Positions 1 to 9,086 of a DNA stretch of 64,000 nt are shown in pieces (position 1 is the stretch's first letter; each line of letters begins with the position of its first letter). The stretch is from an uncultured Desulfovibrio sp. (lineage in GTDB: Bacteria > Desulfobacterota > Desulfovibrionia > Desulfovibrionales > Desulfovibrionaceae). The notes under the pieces were generated by a model. The model saw nothing but the letters and a program-made list of their open reading frames with translations. It was not told the DNA's origin and ran no database searches. Position numbers and translations under genes: made by a program. The DNA lies in the NCBI RefSeq assembly GCF_949282365.1, contig NZ_CASDOY010000003.1, positions 1-64,000 on the forward strand. The letters run 5' to 3'.

Positions 1-101
1 CGAAGGAAGCTACGGGCATCGACAGCAACGCGCGACCGGATGGCGGCCGGAGGCCGTGCCCGTTGCGACGAAGGAAGCTACGGGCATCGACAGCAACGCA
101 A
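1..101 (-). repeat. Dispersed 70-bp-unit intergenic element, locus A (cut by window edge)
   Basis: Two tandem copies (one partial) of a unit containing GATGCCCGTAGCTTCC, repeated at a 68-bp offset. The same unit occurs near 15.15, 35.95 and 52.88 kb. Read on the minus strand it follows the stop codon of the CHAD gene, the same gene-sense orientation as at the other three loci. The unit holds the overlapping complementary segments CGTTGC/GCAACG and GCCCGT/ACGGGC, so it can form alternative hairpins. No coding function is apparent. The rest of the element lies outside the window. Confidence 0.85.
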
Positions 102-125
102 AGGGCTTCCTTATGCGTCCTGAGC

Positions 126-1826
126 CTAGTCGCCTTCGCTGAAGGGGAGCTGCGCGCTGCCAGGCGGTGGGGAGAGCTTGCGCGCCAGACGGCACAGATC
201 GTCCCGGCCGCTTTCCGTCCAGTCGGTGAGGAAGGCCATGGCGTGGCGGTGCATCTCCTGTTCGCACCAGTCCGCGTAGTCCTGCAGTCCGTCGGCCTCC
301 GGCAGCTGCCGCCGTTCTTCCGGCAGCCGCTGCAGATGGCGCAGGGCCGTGGCCGCGGCCACGGCATTGTCGTGCATCAGGCCCAGGCTCTCCTGACAGC
401 GGCGGCAGAGGCGGATCAGGCGTTCGCCGTTCTTGCCGCCGTGCATGCCGAAAAAGACCATCAGATAACGCAGTTGCTTGAAGGCGATGCGCATATTGTG
501 CAGCAGGTCTTCGGGCACCAGCTGGCCGTGCGTCCAGCGGTCGTGGGCAAGGATGTCGCGTGCCGCCTGGTCCACGCCGGAAGCCATGATGTCGTCCAGG
601 GTCAGGGGCCGTGCCCGGCCGCGCCTGTCCAGGGCGGGACGGCAGGTCTTTTCCGTGCTGTTTTCGTCCAGCTTGCGCAGCAGCTGCCGGTAGGCGTCCG
701 AGGCATAATGCGCGGCGGCCCGGGACAGGGCCCTGTCCCGCTCCTGCCGCAGGGCGTCGTGGAGGCCGCGCAGCCCTGCAGGCAGATCGTCCGGCCGGAA
801 GCCGGCCGCCAGGGCCTCGTCGCTCTCGCCGTGCCCGCCGGCCGCCGGGGCTGGCAGTCCGTCCGCGGGGCGCAGGGCGTAGTCCCGGATATGGCCCAGG
901 AGCACGTCCGTATCGCGCACGCCGCCCAGCAGCTTGCGCGCCGTCTTCAGGTCCGGGACGATGTCGGCCAGCCAGTCCTTGCGCAGATGGGGCCGCAGAC
1001 TGCCGAAGACCGAGAGCAGGCTGCGCAGGATGACGCGGGCGTCGTGGATGGGCTCCTCGTCCAGGGCGCCGTCGCTGCGGGCCAGCTCATGCAGGGCCCT
1101 GGCCTGGCGTTGCAGGTAGGCGCTGAAATGGCTGGCGAACAGGCGTCCCGAAGGCGGCGCGGGGACGGGCGCGGCTTCGGTCTCCTCCGCATCGGAGGTC
1201 CAGAACCATTCCAGTGCGGCCTTGCCGTACAGGCGTTCCCAGAGCGGCGCGTGGATGACCAGCTGTTTGCGCAGGCGCAGGGGCGTGCGGACCCGGATGA
1301 GGAAGAGGACGGGGGGCTCGCCGGGCAGGCGCACTTCCAGCGGATCGAAGCGCAGGGCGAAGCGGGCCACCTGCACGACGGCCGCCAGCGCCAGCGCCGT
1401 CTGGCGCTGGGGATCGCCGGGCGGGCAGTCCATGGCGCTCAGCAGCTGTTCCCCTCTGTCCAGGCGTCCCCTGCCTACGGTCAGGATGGTCAGGACCCTG
1501 GCCAGCAGCCGGTTGTGCGCCGGGTCGAGGCGCTTCAGGGGATGGGTGAGCAGGATCTCGCCCGCGTCGGGCGAGCCAGCGCCCAGCCCGGTCAGGGTGT
1601 GGGCCAGAGCGGCGATGGGGGCCAGTTCCCGGTCCAGGCCGTGGATCGGGGCCAGGGCGGCGAAGACGGAATGGACCAGCCCGGACTCGCGGTTGCGGGC
1701 GGTCAGGTCGATGCCGAAGAGTTTGCAGAGGCGGCGGAGCCCGCAGGCCTGCAGGGAAGGGGAATCGTTGCGCAGGCAGCGGGTTCCGCGCCAGAGCAGG
1801 GTGCGGGGGACAGGGGATCCTTCCAT
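126..1826 (-). CDS. CHAD domain protein with N-terminal Ppx/GppA-like helical domain
   Basis: A 566-residue protein. Residues about 230-560 look like a CHAD domain: an alpha-helical, conserved-histidine domain that binds polyphosphate in characterised members. Helices such as EPIHDARVILRSLL (about 258) and a later HNMRIAFKQLRYL repeat its typical pattern. Residues about 30-200 resemble the helical C-terminal domain of exopolyphosphatase/GppA proteins, so a role around polyphosphate is likely, but no catalytic Ppx domain is present. The start at 1826 was chosen because AAGGAGG lies 6-8 bases upstream; the open frame continues further without a better site. It is transcribed alone, and the gene body ends just before a copy of the dispersed repeat element. 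Domain calls are by eye. Confidence 0.8.
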   Translation of the reverse strand: MEGSPVPRTLLWRGTRCLRNDSPSLQACGLRRLCKLFGIDLTARNRESGLVHSVFAALAPIHGLDRELAPIAALAHTLTGLGAGSPDAGEILLTHPLKRLDPAHNRLLARVLTILTVGRGRLDRGEQLLSAMDCPPGDPQRQTALALAAVVQVARFALRFDPLEVRLPGEPPVLFLIRVRTPLRLRKQLVIHAPLWERLYGKAALEWFWTSDAEETEAAPVPAPPSGRLFASHFSAYLQRQARALHELARSDGALDEEPIHDARVILRSLLSVFGSLRPHLRKDWLADIVPDLKTARKLLGGVRDTDVLLGHIRDYALRPADGLPAPAAGGHGESDEALAAGFRPDDLPAGLRGLHDALRQERDRALSRAAAHYASDAYRQLLRKLDENSTEKTCRPALDRRGRARPLTLDDIMASGVDQAARDILAHDRWTHGQLVPEDLLHNMRIAFKQLRYLMVFFGMHGGKNGERLIRLCRRCQESLGLMHDNAVAAATALRHLQRLPEERRQLPEADGLQDYADWCEQEMHRHAMAFLTDWTESGRDDLCRLARKLSPPPGSAQLPFSEGD

Positions 1827-2245
1827 GCGTTGCCTCCTTGGACGGCGTGTACCGGCACGGGACATGTCGGGCCGGAAGGCCCTGCGCGCCGGGCGGGGAG
1901 ATGCCTCCAGCATAGCCTGCCCGGCATGGGCATGCAAGGGGAGCGCTGCTGCGGGCCGTCTTCCTTGCGGTGAAGGGGGAGGGCTTTGCCCTGTTCCCGT
2001 GTCCTCCGCCCGCCTGCGCTGTCATGCGACAGCTGCCGGTACCCACAGCGGGGAAGCGCATCCTGTGCCGCCCCGGCCCGGAGGGGCTCCGTCTGTCCTG
2101 TCCCGAAAGCTCGCCTCCGCGTCCTGCGGGCATGGGCGCAGGACGCGGCCGCTCGGACGGACGACCGGAAGACGCCGTGAGCCCTGGACATGGCCGGAAC
2201 GCCGGACAGAAGAGGATGACGGCCCCTCCGCCCGCAACACAGGGC
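1827..2245. other. Intergenic, no gene seen
   Basis: Between the CHAD gene start and the terminator of the SNF2 gene. GC-rich; open frames here are antisense or composition-driven and lack ribosome binding sites. The only recognised signal is the AAGGAGG ribosome binding site of the CHAD gene at 1829-1837. Confidence 0.5.
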
Positions 2246-2287
2246 AAAAACGGCGCGCGGGGAAAGCCTCCGCCTCCCTGCGCGCCG
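2246..2287 (-). terminator. Intrinsic terminator of the SNF2 helicase gene
   Basis: On the minus strand an 11-bp stem (CGGCGCGCAGG paired with a near-perfect complement, one mismatch) is followed by TTTTT. It lies 25 bases after the helicase stop codon. Confidence 0.75.
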
Positions 2288-2311
2288 CCGGCGTTGCCGT
2301 GTGCTGTGCGT

Positions 2312-5300
2312 CTAGACTTCGAAGAGCATCTCCAGATCCTCGCGGGTCAGGGACTTCCAGGTGTCCTGGCCGGGGATGATGGCCTCGGCCACGCCGCGCT
2401 TGGCCTCCTGCAGCTTGAGGATCTTCTCCTCCACCGTGTTCTGGCAGATGAGCTTGTAGGAGAAGACCTGCCGCGTCTGGCCGATGCGGTGGGTGCGGTC
2501 CGTGGCCTGGCTTTCCACGGCGGGGTTCCACCACGGGTCGTAGTGGATGACGTAGTCCGCGCTGGTCAGGTTCAGGCCCGTGCCGCCCGCCTTGAGCGAG
2601 ATGAGGAAGATGGGGATGTCCGGGCTGTTGTTGAAGCGGTCCACCTGCTCGAAGCGGTCCTTGCTGGCGCCGTCCAGATAGCAGAAGGGGATCTGCGAGA
2701 ATTCCAGCCACTGGCGGATGATCTGGAGCATCTGCACGAACTGCGAGAAGACAAGCACCTTGTGGCCGCCTTCCACGATCTCCATGACCATGTCCTTGAA
2801 GGCGTCGAACTTGCCCGAGGGCAGGTTGTTGGAGAAGCCGGGCAGGTCGATCTTGAGCAGGCGCGGATGGCAGCAGATCTGGCGTAGCTTGAGCAGGGCG
2901 TCCAGGATGGACATCTGGCTCTTGGCCAGGCCCTTTTCGTCCACGTCGGCCAGCACCTGGGCGCGCAGCTTGCGGGCCAGGGCGGCGTAGAGCTCGGCCT
3001 GGGCCTCTTCCAGCGCGCAGCAGGTGACGCTCTCCACCTTGGGCGGCAGGTCCTTGGCCACTTCGGCCTTGGTACGGCGCAGGATGAAGGGCCGCACGCG
3101 GGTGCGCAGGTAGTCCAGGGTCTCGGCATCGCCGTCCTTGATGGGCTTGACGATGCCGCGCTGGAAGGCGTGCTGCGATCCCAGGAAGCCGGGCATGAGG
3201 AATTCGAACAGGCTCCAGAGCTCGAAGAGGTTGTTCTCGATGGGCGTACCGGACAGGCACAGGCGCATGCGGGCGTTGATGCGGCGCACGGCGCGGGCCG
3301 TGATGGTATTGGGGTTCTTGATGTTCTGGGCTTCGTCCAGGATGACGGTATTGAACTCGTACTTCTCCATCTCCTCCAGGTCGCGCCGCAGCAGGGCGTA
3401 GGTGGTGATGATGAGGTCCGATTCGGCGATATGCTTGAACATGCCCTCGCGGCGCGTGCCGTAGATGGTCAGGCGGCGCAGGCCGGGCACGAATTTTTCC
3501 GCTTCGCGCTCCCAGTTGGGCAGTACCGAGGTGGGCAGCACGATGAGGTTGGGGCCTTCGAAGCGGTGTTCCACCATATGCTGGATGAAGGCCAGGGTCT
3601 GCACGGTCTTGCCCAGGCCCATCTCGTCGGCCAGGATGCCGCCGAAGCCGTATTCCGAGAGGAAGTTGAGGTAGGCCAGGCCCTGCAGCTGGTAACTGCG
3701 CAGGCTGGCGTGCAGGGCCCGGGGCTGCGGCACGGGCCGCACCTCGCGGAAGGAGCGGATCTTTTCGCGCAGGTTGTTCCAGAAGGAGTCCGTGCGCGCG
3801 CCGGGCAGGTCTTCCAGCAGGCTGTCCAGCACCGGGGCCTCGAACTGCTTGAACTTGGTCTGCGGCGGTTTGCTGGGGTCCAGGCCCAGGGCGGTGAGCT
3901 TGTGGGCGATCTTTTCCAGCCAGGATTCCGGCAGGCTGGTGTAGGAGCCGTCCTTGAGCTGCACATAGCGCTTGCCGCGGGTCCAGGCCTTCCAGATCTT
4001 GTCCAGGGGCAGGGACTGGCCCTCGTAATCCACGTTGATCTCCAGGGAGAACCACTTTTCCTTCTCATTGCTCACCACCTCGGCGGAGATGGTGGACTTG
4101 GCCGTGCGCATCTTGTAGCGCGAAAGGGCCCGCTCGCCGTAGACGCGGTAGTTTTCCACCAGGGTGGGGTAGGAATCCAGCAAAAAGGCGATGGCTTCTT
4201 CCGGCTCCAGGAACCAGAGCTTGCTGGAACGGGCCTGGAAATCCATGCCCGCCAGTTCGTTCATGAGCTGGGCCTCCTCCTCCTGATGGCGGCGCACCAG
4301 ATAGGTCTGGCCTTCGTAGGTGTAGCTGCCGGTCTGGAAGTCGGGGTTGGGCCCGTTGAGGGTGAACTCGCCGTGGCGGGTCTGGTAGATGTTGTCGATC
4401 TCCAGGGTCAGCAGGCTGCCTTCCTCGTCCAGGAAGAGCTTGGGATTGTAGGTGGCCGGCTGGAAGACGGGCTCCATCATGCGCAGGAAGGCCTGGGGCT
4501 CGTAGAGTTCGGACGAGGGCAGGCGCGTCCAGACGCGGTCCAGGAATTCGGAGATCTCCTCCTGCGGCACCACCGGGCGTTCATAGATGAGGTTATGCAC
4601 CAGCGAGGGGTAGAGGCCCGTCTGCACGGGATAGAAATTGTGCTGGTAGCAGACCCAGAGCGGCATCTGGCCGTGGAAGGTGATGGGCGCGTCCTCGGGG
4701 GCGTCGTCCCCGTGCAGGCGGTCGCTGGGCGCGCCATTGGCGCGGATGGGCAGGGGAGGGCGCCCTTCGCGCTTGAGCAGCACGTCGAAGCTGAAGCCGC
4801 TGTCGTCGAAATTGGGCTTGAGCTTGAGGGTGAAGGGCGTGCTCTCGATGCGGCAGGGCCGGTCCGTATCCTTCCAGAGCAGATAATATTCCTTGCGCAC
4901 GGCCCAGAAGAACCACGAGGTCAGGCCGTCGGGGATCTCCACGCGGTGGCCGTAATAGTCCAGATGCTGGCCGATCTGGCGGGCCACATGCGGCAGCTGG
5001 GGCGAGAACTCGCACCAGTCGGGATTGTTGATGATCTGCTGCAGGGTGATCTCGTTATGCACGCTGGAGAGGCCGGATTTGTTCTGCCGGCCCCGGAAAA
5101 AGGAGACCAGCAGGCGCCCCTGTTCCGGCTCGAAGCGGAAGATGAGGTAATGCTTGCCGGGCTCCGGCTCCATGTCGGTGGAGAAGAAGGAGCGGAAGCT
5201 CTGCCGCCAGTCCTTGGCCGGGACCGTGACTTCTTCGGCGTCGCCCTGTTCCTTGCGCAGTTCTTCCAGCAGGCGCAGGGCCAGGGCCGCCACATGGCGG

Positions 5301-5569
5301 CAGGTGCTGGTGAAGGATTCCGAGCAGTTGCACTGGTGGCGCGTGCTGCGGTCCGTGATGGAAAAGGTCAGGCTGGGCGTGTAGACCTGCAGGTCCTCGC
5401 CCTGGATGACGCCCTGCGCCTCCCAGGTCTCGCCCTCCTGGATATTTATTTTTTGCACCCCGCCTTCGGACAGGATATAGTAAGCCGTATCACGGATATA
5501 CTCCGGGACGGCGTCGTGCAGGAAGGTCTGGCACATCTCCCTGACGACGTTCTGTTCTGATCTGCTCAT
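2312..5569 (-). CDS. SWIM zinc-finger SNF2-family DEAD/DEAH-type helicase
   Basis: A 1085-residue SWI2/SNF2 ATPase, expected to be a double-stranded-DNA translocase. The N terminus has a SWIM zinc motif (C80-x-C82-x7-C90-x-H92). A long middle region precedes the SNF2 core, which starts near residue 640 with the Walker A-type motif DEMGLGKT and continues with the Walker B box DEAQN near 744. The C-terminal helicase domain ends with the motif VI signature QATDRTHRIGQ. The start at 5569 has GGAGAG 5-10 bases upstream; the open frame extends much further upstream but only as a shadow of the divergent neighbour. A terminator follows. Bacterial SWIM-SNF2 proteins are common, and their cellular role is mostly unknown. 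No methyltransferase or nuclease partner is adjacent, so a defence role is not supported here. Confidence 0.93.
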   Translation of the reverse strand: MSRSEQNVVREMCQTFLHDAVPEYIRDTAYYILSEGGVQKINIQEGETWEAQGVIQGEDLQVYTPSLTFSITDRSTRHQCNCSESFTSTCRHVAALALRLLEELRKEQGDAEEVTVPAKDWRQSFRSFFSTDMEPEPGKHYLIFRFEPEQGRLLVSFFRGRQNKSGLSSVHNEITLQQIINNPDWCEFSPQLPHVARQIGQHLDYYGHRVEIPDGLTSWFFWAVRKEYYLLWKDTDRPCRIESTPFTLKLKPNFDDSGFSFDVLLKREGRPPLPIRANGAPSDRLHGDDAPEDAPITFHGQMPLWVCYQHNFYPVQTGLYPSLVHNLIYERPVVPQEEISEFLDRVWTRLPSSELYEPQAFLRMMEPVFQPATYNPKLFLDEEGSLLTLEIDNIYQTRHGEFTLNGPNPDFQTGSYTYEGQTYLVRRHQEEEAQLMNELAGMDFQARSSKLWFLEPEEAIAFLLDSYPTLVENYRVYGERALSRYKMRTAKSTISAEVVSNEKEKWFSLEINVDYEGQSLPLDKIWKAWTRGKRYVQLKDGSYTSLPESWLEKIAHKLTALGLDPSKPPQTKFKQFEAPVLDSLLEDLPGARTDSFWNNLREKIRSFREVRPVPQPRALHASLRSYQLQGLAYLNFLSEYGFGGILADEMGLGKTVQTLAFIQHMVEHRFEGPNLIVLPTSVLPNWEREAEKFVPGLRRLTIYGTRREGMFKHIAESDLIITTYALLRRDLEEMEKYEFNTVILDEAQNIKNPNTITARAVRRINARMRLCLSGTPIENNLFELWSLFEFLMPGFLGSQHAFQRGIVKPIKDGDAETLDYLRTRVRPFILRRTKAEVAKDLPPKVESVTCCALEEAQAELYAALARKLRAQVLADVDEKGLAKSQMSILDALLKLRQICCHPRLLKIDLPGFSNNLPSGKFDAFKDMVMEIVEGGHKVLVFSQFVQMLQIIRQWLEFSQIPFCYLDGASKDRFEQVDRFNNSPDIPIFLISLKAGGTGLNLTSADYVIHYDPWWNPAVESQATDRTHRIGQTRQVFSYKLICQNTVEEKILKLQEAKRGVAEAIIPGQDTWKSLTREDLEMLFEV

Positions 5570-5677
5570 GCTTACTCTCCCTGCCCGGCTCTCTCGCGGG
5601 CACCGTTGAAAAAAGCGGTATAGATTCGGGACTAATAGCACAAGCATCACTTCAATGGCAATAGAAGCGCATAAGCT

Positions 5678-7375
5678 ATGAAAAAATATTTTATGAAGAC
5701 CGAAAGCGGCCTCGCAGGCCGTCCGGCGGCCTGCCGGAGACGTGCCGCAGGGGCGTCCGCCAGGATGATGGCGGGCATTTTCCTGTTCCTTTTCCTGTTC
5801 TGCCTGCCGGCGTCGGCCGCCGAGGACGACGACCGGGAAGCCCTGCAGCCGGCCTACGGCGACCGCATCCTGCTGGGCAGCATCGGCGAGGCCTCCAACC
5901 TCATCCCCTATCTGACGGCGGACTCCGCCTCGCATGAGGTGGCGGATCTGCTCTATGTGGCGCCGCTGCGTTTCAACAAGGATCTGGAACCGGAATGCTG
6001 GGCGGCGGAAACCTTCAGCATGGAGGACGAAGGCCGCCTGCTGCGCTTCCGCCTGCGCCGGGGCATCCTCTGGGAGGACGGCACGGAACTGACGGCGGCG
6101 GACGTGGAGTTCACCTACAAGCTGGTCATCGACCCGGCCACGGGCAGCCCCTATGCCGACGATTTCCTCCAGGTCAGGGAATTCCGGGTCCTGGACCGCT
6201 ACAGCTTCGAAGTGCGCTACGATCGCTTCTTCGCCCGGGCCGTGTCCAGCTGGATGAACCCCATCCTGCCCCGGCATGTCCTGGAAGGTCAGAACATCCG
6301 CACCACGCCCTTTGCCCGCAAGCCCCTGGGCGCGGGGCCCTATCGCCTCAAGCGCTGGGAACCGGGCAGCCGCATCGTGCTCGAAGCCTCGCCCAGCTAT
6401 TTCCTGGGCCGCCCCTATGTGAGCGAGGTGGTCTTCCGCATCATCCCGGATACGGCCACCATGTTCATGGAGACCCGTGCCGGACGCTTGGACGTCATGG
6501 AACTGAGCCCGCAGCAGTATCTGCGGCAGACCTCGGGCAAGCAATGGGCCGAGGCCTTCCACAAGTACCGCTATCTGGCCTCGGTCTACAATTTCCTGGG
6601 CTTCAATCTGGAGCATCCCTTCTTCAAGGACAAGCGGGTGCGGCAGGCCATCTCCTGCGCCATCAACCGCGGCGACATCGTCAAGGGCGTGCTGCTGGGC
6701 CTGGGCGAACCGGCCTTCGGGCCCTACAAGCCGGGCACCTGGGCCTACCATCCGCATCTGGGCCCGGTCAGCTTCAACCCCGACAGGGCCCGCAAGCTGC
6801 TGGCCGAGGCCGGTTTCACGGACAGCGACGGCGACGGCATCCTGGACAAGGACGGCAAGCCCCTGGCCTTCACCATCCTGACCAACCAGGGCAACGAGCC
6901 GCGCATCCTCACGGCCACCATCATCCAGAGCCAGCTGCGGGCCGTGGGCATCGAGGTGCAGATCCGCACCGTGGAGTGGGCGGCCTTCATCCGCGAATTC
7001 GTCAATACCGGCCGCTTCGATGCCATCATCCTGGGCTGGACCATCACCCAGGACCCGGACATCTACGCCGTATGGCATTCCTCGCAGGCCGTGCCCGGCG
7101 GCCTGAACTTCATCCACTACAAGAACCCCGAACTGGACAGGCTGCTGGAGGAGGCCCGCGCCACGCCGGACCGCCGGCGCCGTACGGAGCTTTATCACCG
7201 GGTGCAGGAGGTGCTGGCCGAGGATCAGCCCTACTGCTTCCTCTATGTGCCCTACGCCCTGCCTGTGGTGCAGAACCGTTTTATGGGCATCAAGCCCGCG
7301 CTGGCGGGCATCATGTACAATTTCGACCGCTGGTGGGTGCCCAAAAGCCTGCAGCGCTATGAGGTGACGCCGTAG
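5678..7375 (+). CDS. ABC transporter substrate-binding protein, family 5 (peptide/nickel type)
   Basis: Extracytoplasmic solute-binding protein (SBP_bac_5 / DppA-OppA fold), up to 565 residues. A hydrophobic export signal lies at residues about 31-47, ending in SAAE. The family features WEDGTELTAADVEFTYK and an aromatic C-terminal region are visible. The N terminus before the signal is long and basic; starts at 5678, 5693 or 5765 are all possible and none has a strong ribosome binding site, so the start is uncertain. No permease or ATPase gene is next to it, so it is an orphan binding protein, probably for oligopeptides. It is divergent from the SNF2 gene with a 108-bp AT-richer intergenic space. 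A bidirectional terminator follows. Confidence 0.85.
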   Translation: MKKYFMKTESGLAGRPAACRRRAAGASARMMAGIFLFLFLFCLPASAAEDDDREALQPAYGDRILLGSIGEASNLIPYLTADSASHEVADLLYVAPLRFNKDLEPECWAAETFSMEDEGRLLRFRLRRGILWEDGTELTAADVEFTYKLVIDPATGSPYADDFLQVREFRVLDRYSFEVRYDRFFARAVSSWMNPILPRHVLEGQNIRTTPFARKPLGAGPYRLKRWEPGSRIVLEASPSYFLGRPYVSEVVFRIIPDTATMFMETRAGRLDVMELSPQQYLRQTSGKQWAEAFHKYRYLASVYNFLGFNLEHPFFKDKRVRQAISCAINRGDIVKGVLLGLGEPAFGPYKPGTWAYHPHLGPVSFNPDRARKLLAEAGFTDSDGDGILDKDGKPLAFTILTNQGNEPRILTATIIQSQLRAVGIEVQIRTVEWAAFIREFVNTGRFDAIILGWTITQDPDIYAVWHSSQAVPGGLNFIHYKNPELDRLLEEARATPDRRRRTELYHRVQEVLAEDQPYCFLYVPYALPVVQNRFMGIKPALAGIMYNFDRWWVPKSLQRYEVTP

Positions 7376-7384
7376 GCGGGCGCT

Positions 7385-7500
7385 TGAAAGAGAGAAGACG
7401 ACTTGAAGGGAGGGACCCCTCCCCTCAAACTCCCCCCTCCCCAAAAAACGCTCATAAGGTCTTACTGACAGGTCCCCGTCGCTGGCTAGAGGGGCAGGAA
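7385..7500 (-). repeat. G-rich intergenic element, family 2
   Basis: On the minus strand the order is GCGACGGGGACCTG, about 25 bases, GTTTTTTGGGG, a G-run, then GGAGTTTGAGGGG. The same order is seen at 8935-9025, and partly at 18835-18935 and 21580-21660. It lies between a stop codon and the next gene and codes for nothing recognisable. Confidence 0.6.
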
Positions 7501-7537
7501 AAAAGCGGGCATCTCGACTGGGATGTCCGCTTTTGTA
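7501..7537. terminator. Bidirectional intrinsic terminator
   Basis: AAAAGCGGGCATC (7501-7513) pairs with GATGTCCGCTTTT (7522-7534) with one G-T wobble around an 8-base loop. It has A-tract and T-tract flanks, so it could work in both directions. It closes the binding-protein gene. Confidence 0.75.
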
Positions 7538-7689
7538 TCTGGAACGTATCGTTGGTGAGACCGCCGTTTCACGATGGACTGGAAAAATTTAGCGGAGTAG
7601 CGTCCGGTAGCGAGGTCACCGACAAAAAAGAGGTGACATGCCGTTTTTATATACAGGAATTGCGCGATCATGCATGGTGAAAATAGCTG

Positions 7690-7742
7690 TTGCCTGCTGT
7701 CGTCCTCTGGGATAGCATCAAAATATATCTCGTTTCAGATAT
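7690..7742 (+). promoter_or_regulatory. Possible promoter and inverted repeat upstream of the nuclease-like gene
   Basis: TTGCCT (7690-7695), a 17-base spacer and TAGCAT (7713-7718) give a weak sigma70-like promoter. Directly downstream ATATCT-CGTTTC-AGATAT (7725-7742) forms an inverted repeat that could be an operator. Base composition is much more AT-rich than the neighbours. Confidence 0.35.
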
Positions 7743-7775
7743 GTATATCAAGATAAGTTTTCTCTGAGGGGAAAT

Positions 7776-8846
7776 ATGATACACAAACTTTGCAGGATAT
7801 GCAAGAATAAAAATCAATGGTGCTCCCCAACAGGTGACAAATTTGGAAATGGAGAAAGTTTTCCTGATAAGAACAATTTCGGCATTGAAGAATGGATTAA
7901 TAGAAAAGAATGGCTGCTTAAAGGGTATGATGGGACAGATATAAATTGGCGCTATGCGCATATTACTGCTTTATGTACACAAAATCATGCGTATTGCGGT
8001 CAGGATGCCAGAGTCTTTCTTTTTACCTATACCGACGGGCAAGCACTGCTGGTCGGATATCTGGATAAGGTCCATATCCTCGATGCAAACGAAGCTGCAT
8101 GGGCCGTCAGACGATTCCAGAAAGAGGGCTGGTTGGCTATAATGAGGGAGGAAGTACAAGAGGTCGGAGGAAAAGTTGCCCCTCTGTCAGATAAGAAGGT
8201 AAACGAAGATCCCCTTTGCCTTATCAATATACGCTTTCTTCCGAAAAATTTGCACCTTCTAAAAGAGCCTCGAGAAATTTCTGCTCCTTGGCGGTATACC
8301 AAGGCCTATGAATGCGCCAATTTGGAGGCGGCGCTTTTGTTGGACGAGTTGCCTGCACCGGCGGAGCCTACAGAACAGGGGCTGGCCAGGTATTCGGAAG
8401 CGGCCCGGCTGCGTCGGGCCATCAGTGCCAAGGAGTTCTTGCCCCGACAGGCTCCCATCCAGAATCGTCTGTATAGGCAGCTGGTGCGTGACTATGGCCC
8501 TGAGGGCTATCAGGTGCGCTGTGAAGATCACAGGGTGGACATCTCAATCCGTAGAAAAGGCTATACCGGATTTCTGGAAATAAAACCGGCAGACAGTGCC
8601 CGGGAGGCCATCCGTCTGGCCCTGGGACAGTTGCTGGAATACGCCCATTATCTGGAGGCGGACAGGGTGGATAATCTGGTGGTGGTCAGCGATGCCGCTC
8701 CCGAGGCTAAGGACATGAAGTATATCCGGCAGCTGCGGCAACGCTACGGCATCCCTTTGTGCTATGTGTACTGGCCCAGGAGAGCCGAAGAAATATCGCG
8801 GAAAGAGCTGGCGAAATGCGTGGAGCTTCCCGGCCGGAACGCCTGA
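7776..8846 (+). CDS. Unknown protein with PD-(D/E)XK nuclease-like C-terminal domain
   Basis: A 356-residue protein that I do not recognise as a whole. The C-terminal third shows a PD-(D/E)XK-like arrangement: VDISIRR with D255, then FLEIKP with E268 and K270, then Q285 in a helix (LALGQLLEYA). This suggests a restriction-type endonuclease fold. The N terminus carries cysteines C6, C9 and C16, then C67 and C74, a possible zinc-binding module. A middle segment (INIRFLPKNLHLL) resembles small nucleic-acid-reading domains, but I cannot name the family. GAGGGG lies 4 bases before the start. The first half of the gene and its upstream region are AT-rich, unlike everything around, which suggests horizontal transfer. 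It stands alone between a terminator and the tRNA-Asn pair, with no methyltransferase or other partner. Confidence 0.8.
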   Translation: MIHKLCRICKNKNQWCSPTGDKFGNGESFPDKNNFGIEEWINRKEWLLKGYDGTDINWRYAHITALCTQNHAYCGQDARVFLFTYTDGQALLVGYLDKVHILDANEAAWAVRRFQKEGWLAIMREEVQEVGGKVAPLSDKKVNEDPLCLINIRFLPKNLHLLKEPREISAPWRYTKAYECANLEAALLLDELPAPAEPTEQGLARYSEAARLRRAISAKEFLPRQAPIQNRLYRQLVRDYGPEGYQVRCEDHRVDISIRRKGYTGFLEIKPADSAREAIRLALGQLLEYAHYLEADRVDNLVVVSDAAPEAKDMKYIRQLRQRYGIPLCYVYWPRRAEEISRKELAKCVELPGRNA

Positions 8847-8934
8847 CGCCGGAAGGGAGACTATCCGTCAATTTTTACGGGAACCGTGCCTGTCTTCCTC
8901 AAAGAATCTTTTCTTTGGTTGCGGGTCGAAATCC

Positions 8935-9025
8935 CTCCCCGTGAGTCAGCGACGGGGACCTGCCATACAGACCAGAGGAAAGTTTTTTCGGGGGTGGGGG
9001 AGAGTTTGAGAGGGGGGCGGCCTTT
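8935..9025 (+). repeat. G-rich intergenic element, family 2
   Basis: Plus-strand copy: CAGCGACGGGGACCTG, about 25 bases, GTTTTTTCGGGGGTGGGGG, then AGAGTTTGAG. It is homologous in order and sequence to the element at 7385-7500 and sits after the stop of the nuclease-like gene. Confidence 0.6.
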
Positions 9026-9048
9026 GCAACGAGAAGCGCCATAAACGG

Positions 9049-9079
9049 AAAAAGCCCTTGCGAAAGATCGCAAGGGCTT
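9049..9079 (-). terminator. Intrinsic terminator of the tRNA-Asn pair
   Basis: On the minus strand AAGCCCTTGCG and CGCAAGGGCTT form an 11-bp perfect stem with a 6-base loop, followed by a T-run. It begins 8 bases after the downstream tRNA. Confidence 0.85.
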
Positions 9080-9086
9080 GATCGTC

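Noticed and set aside
2312..5569. SNF2 helicase as part of a defence island
   Set aside because: No methyltransferase, phospholipase or nuclease gene is adjacent. The nearest nuclease-like gene is over 2 kb away behind another gene and a terminator.
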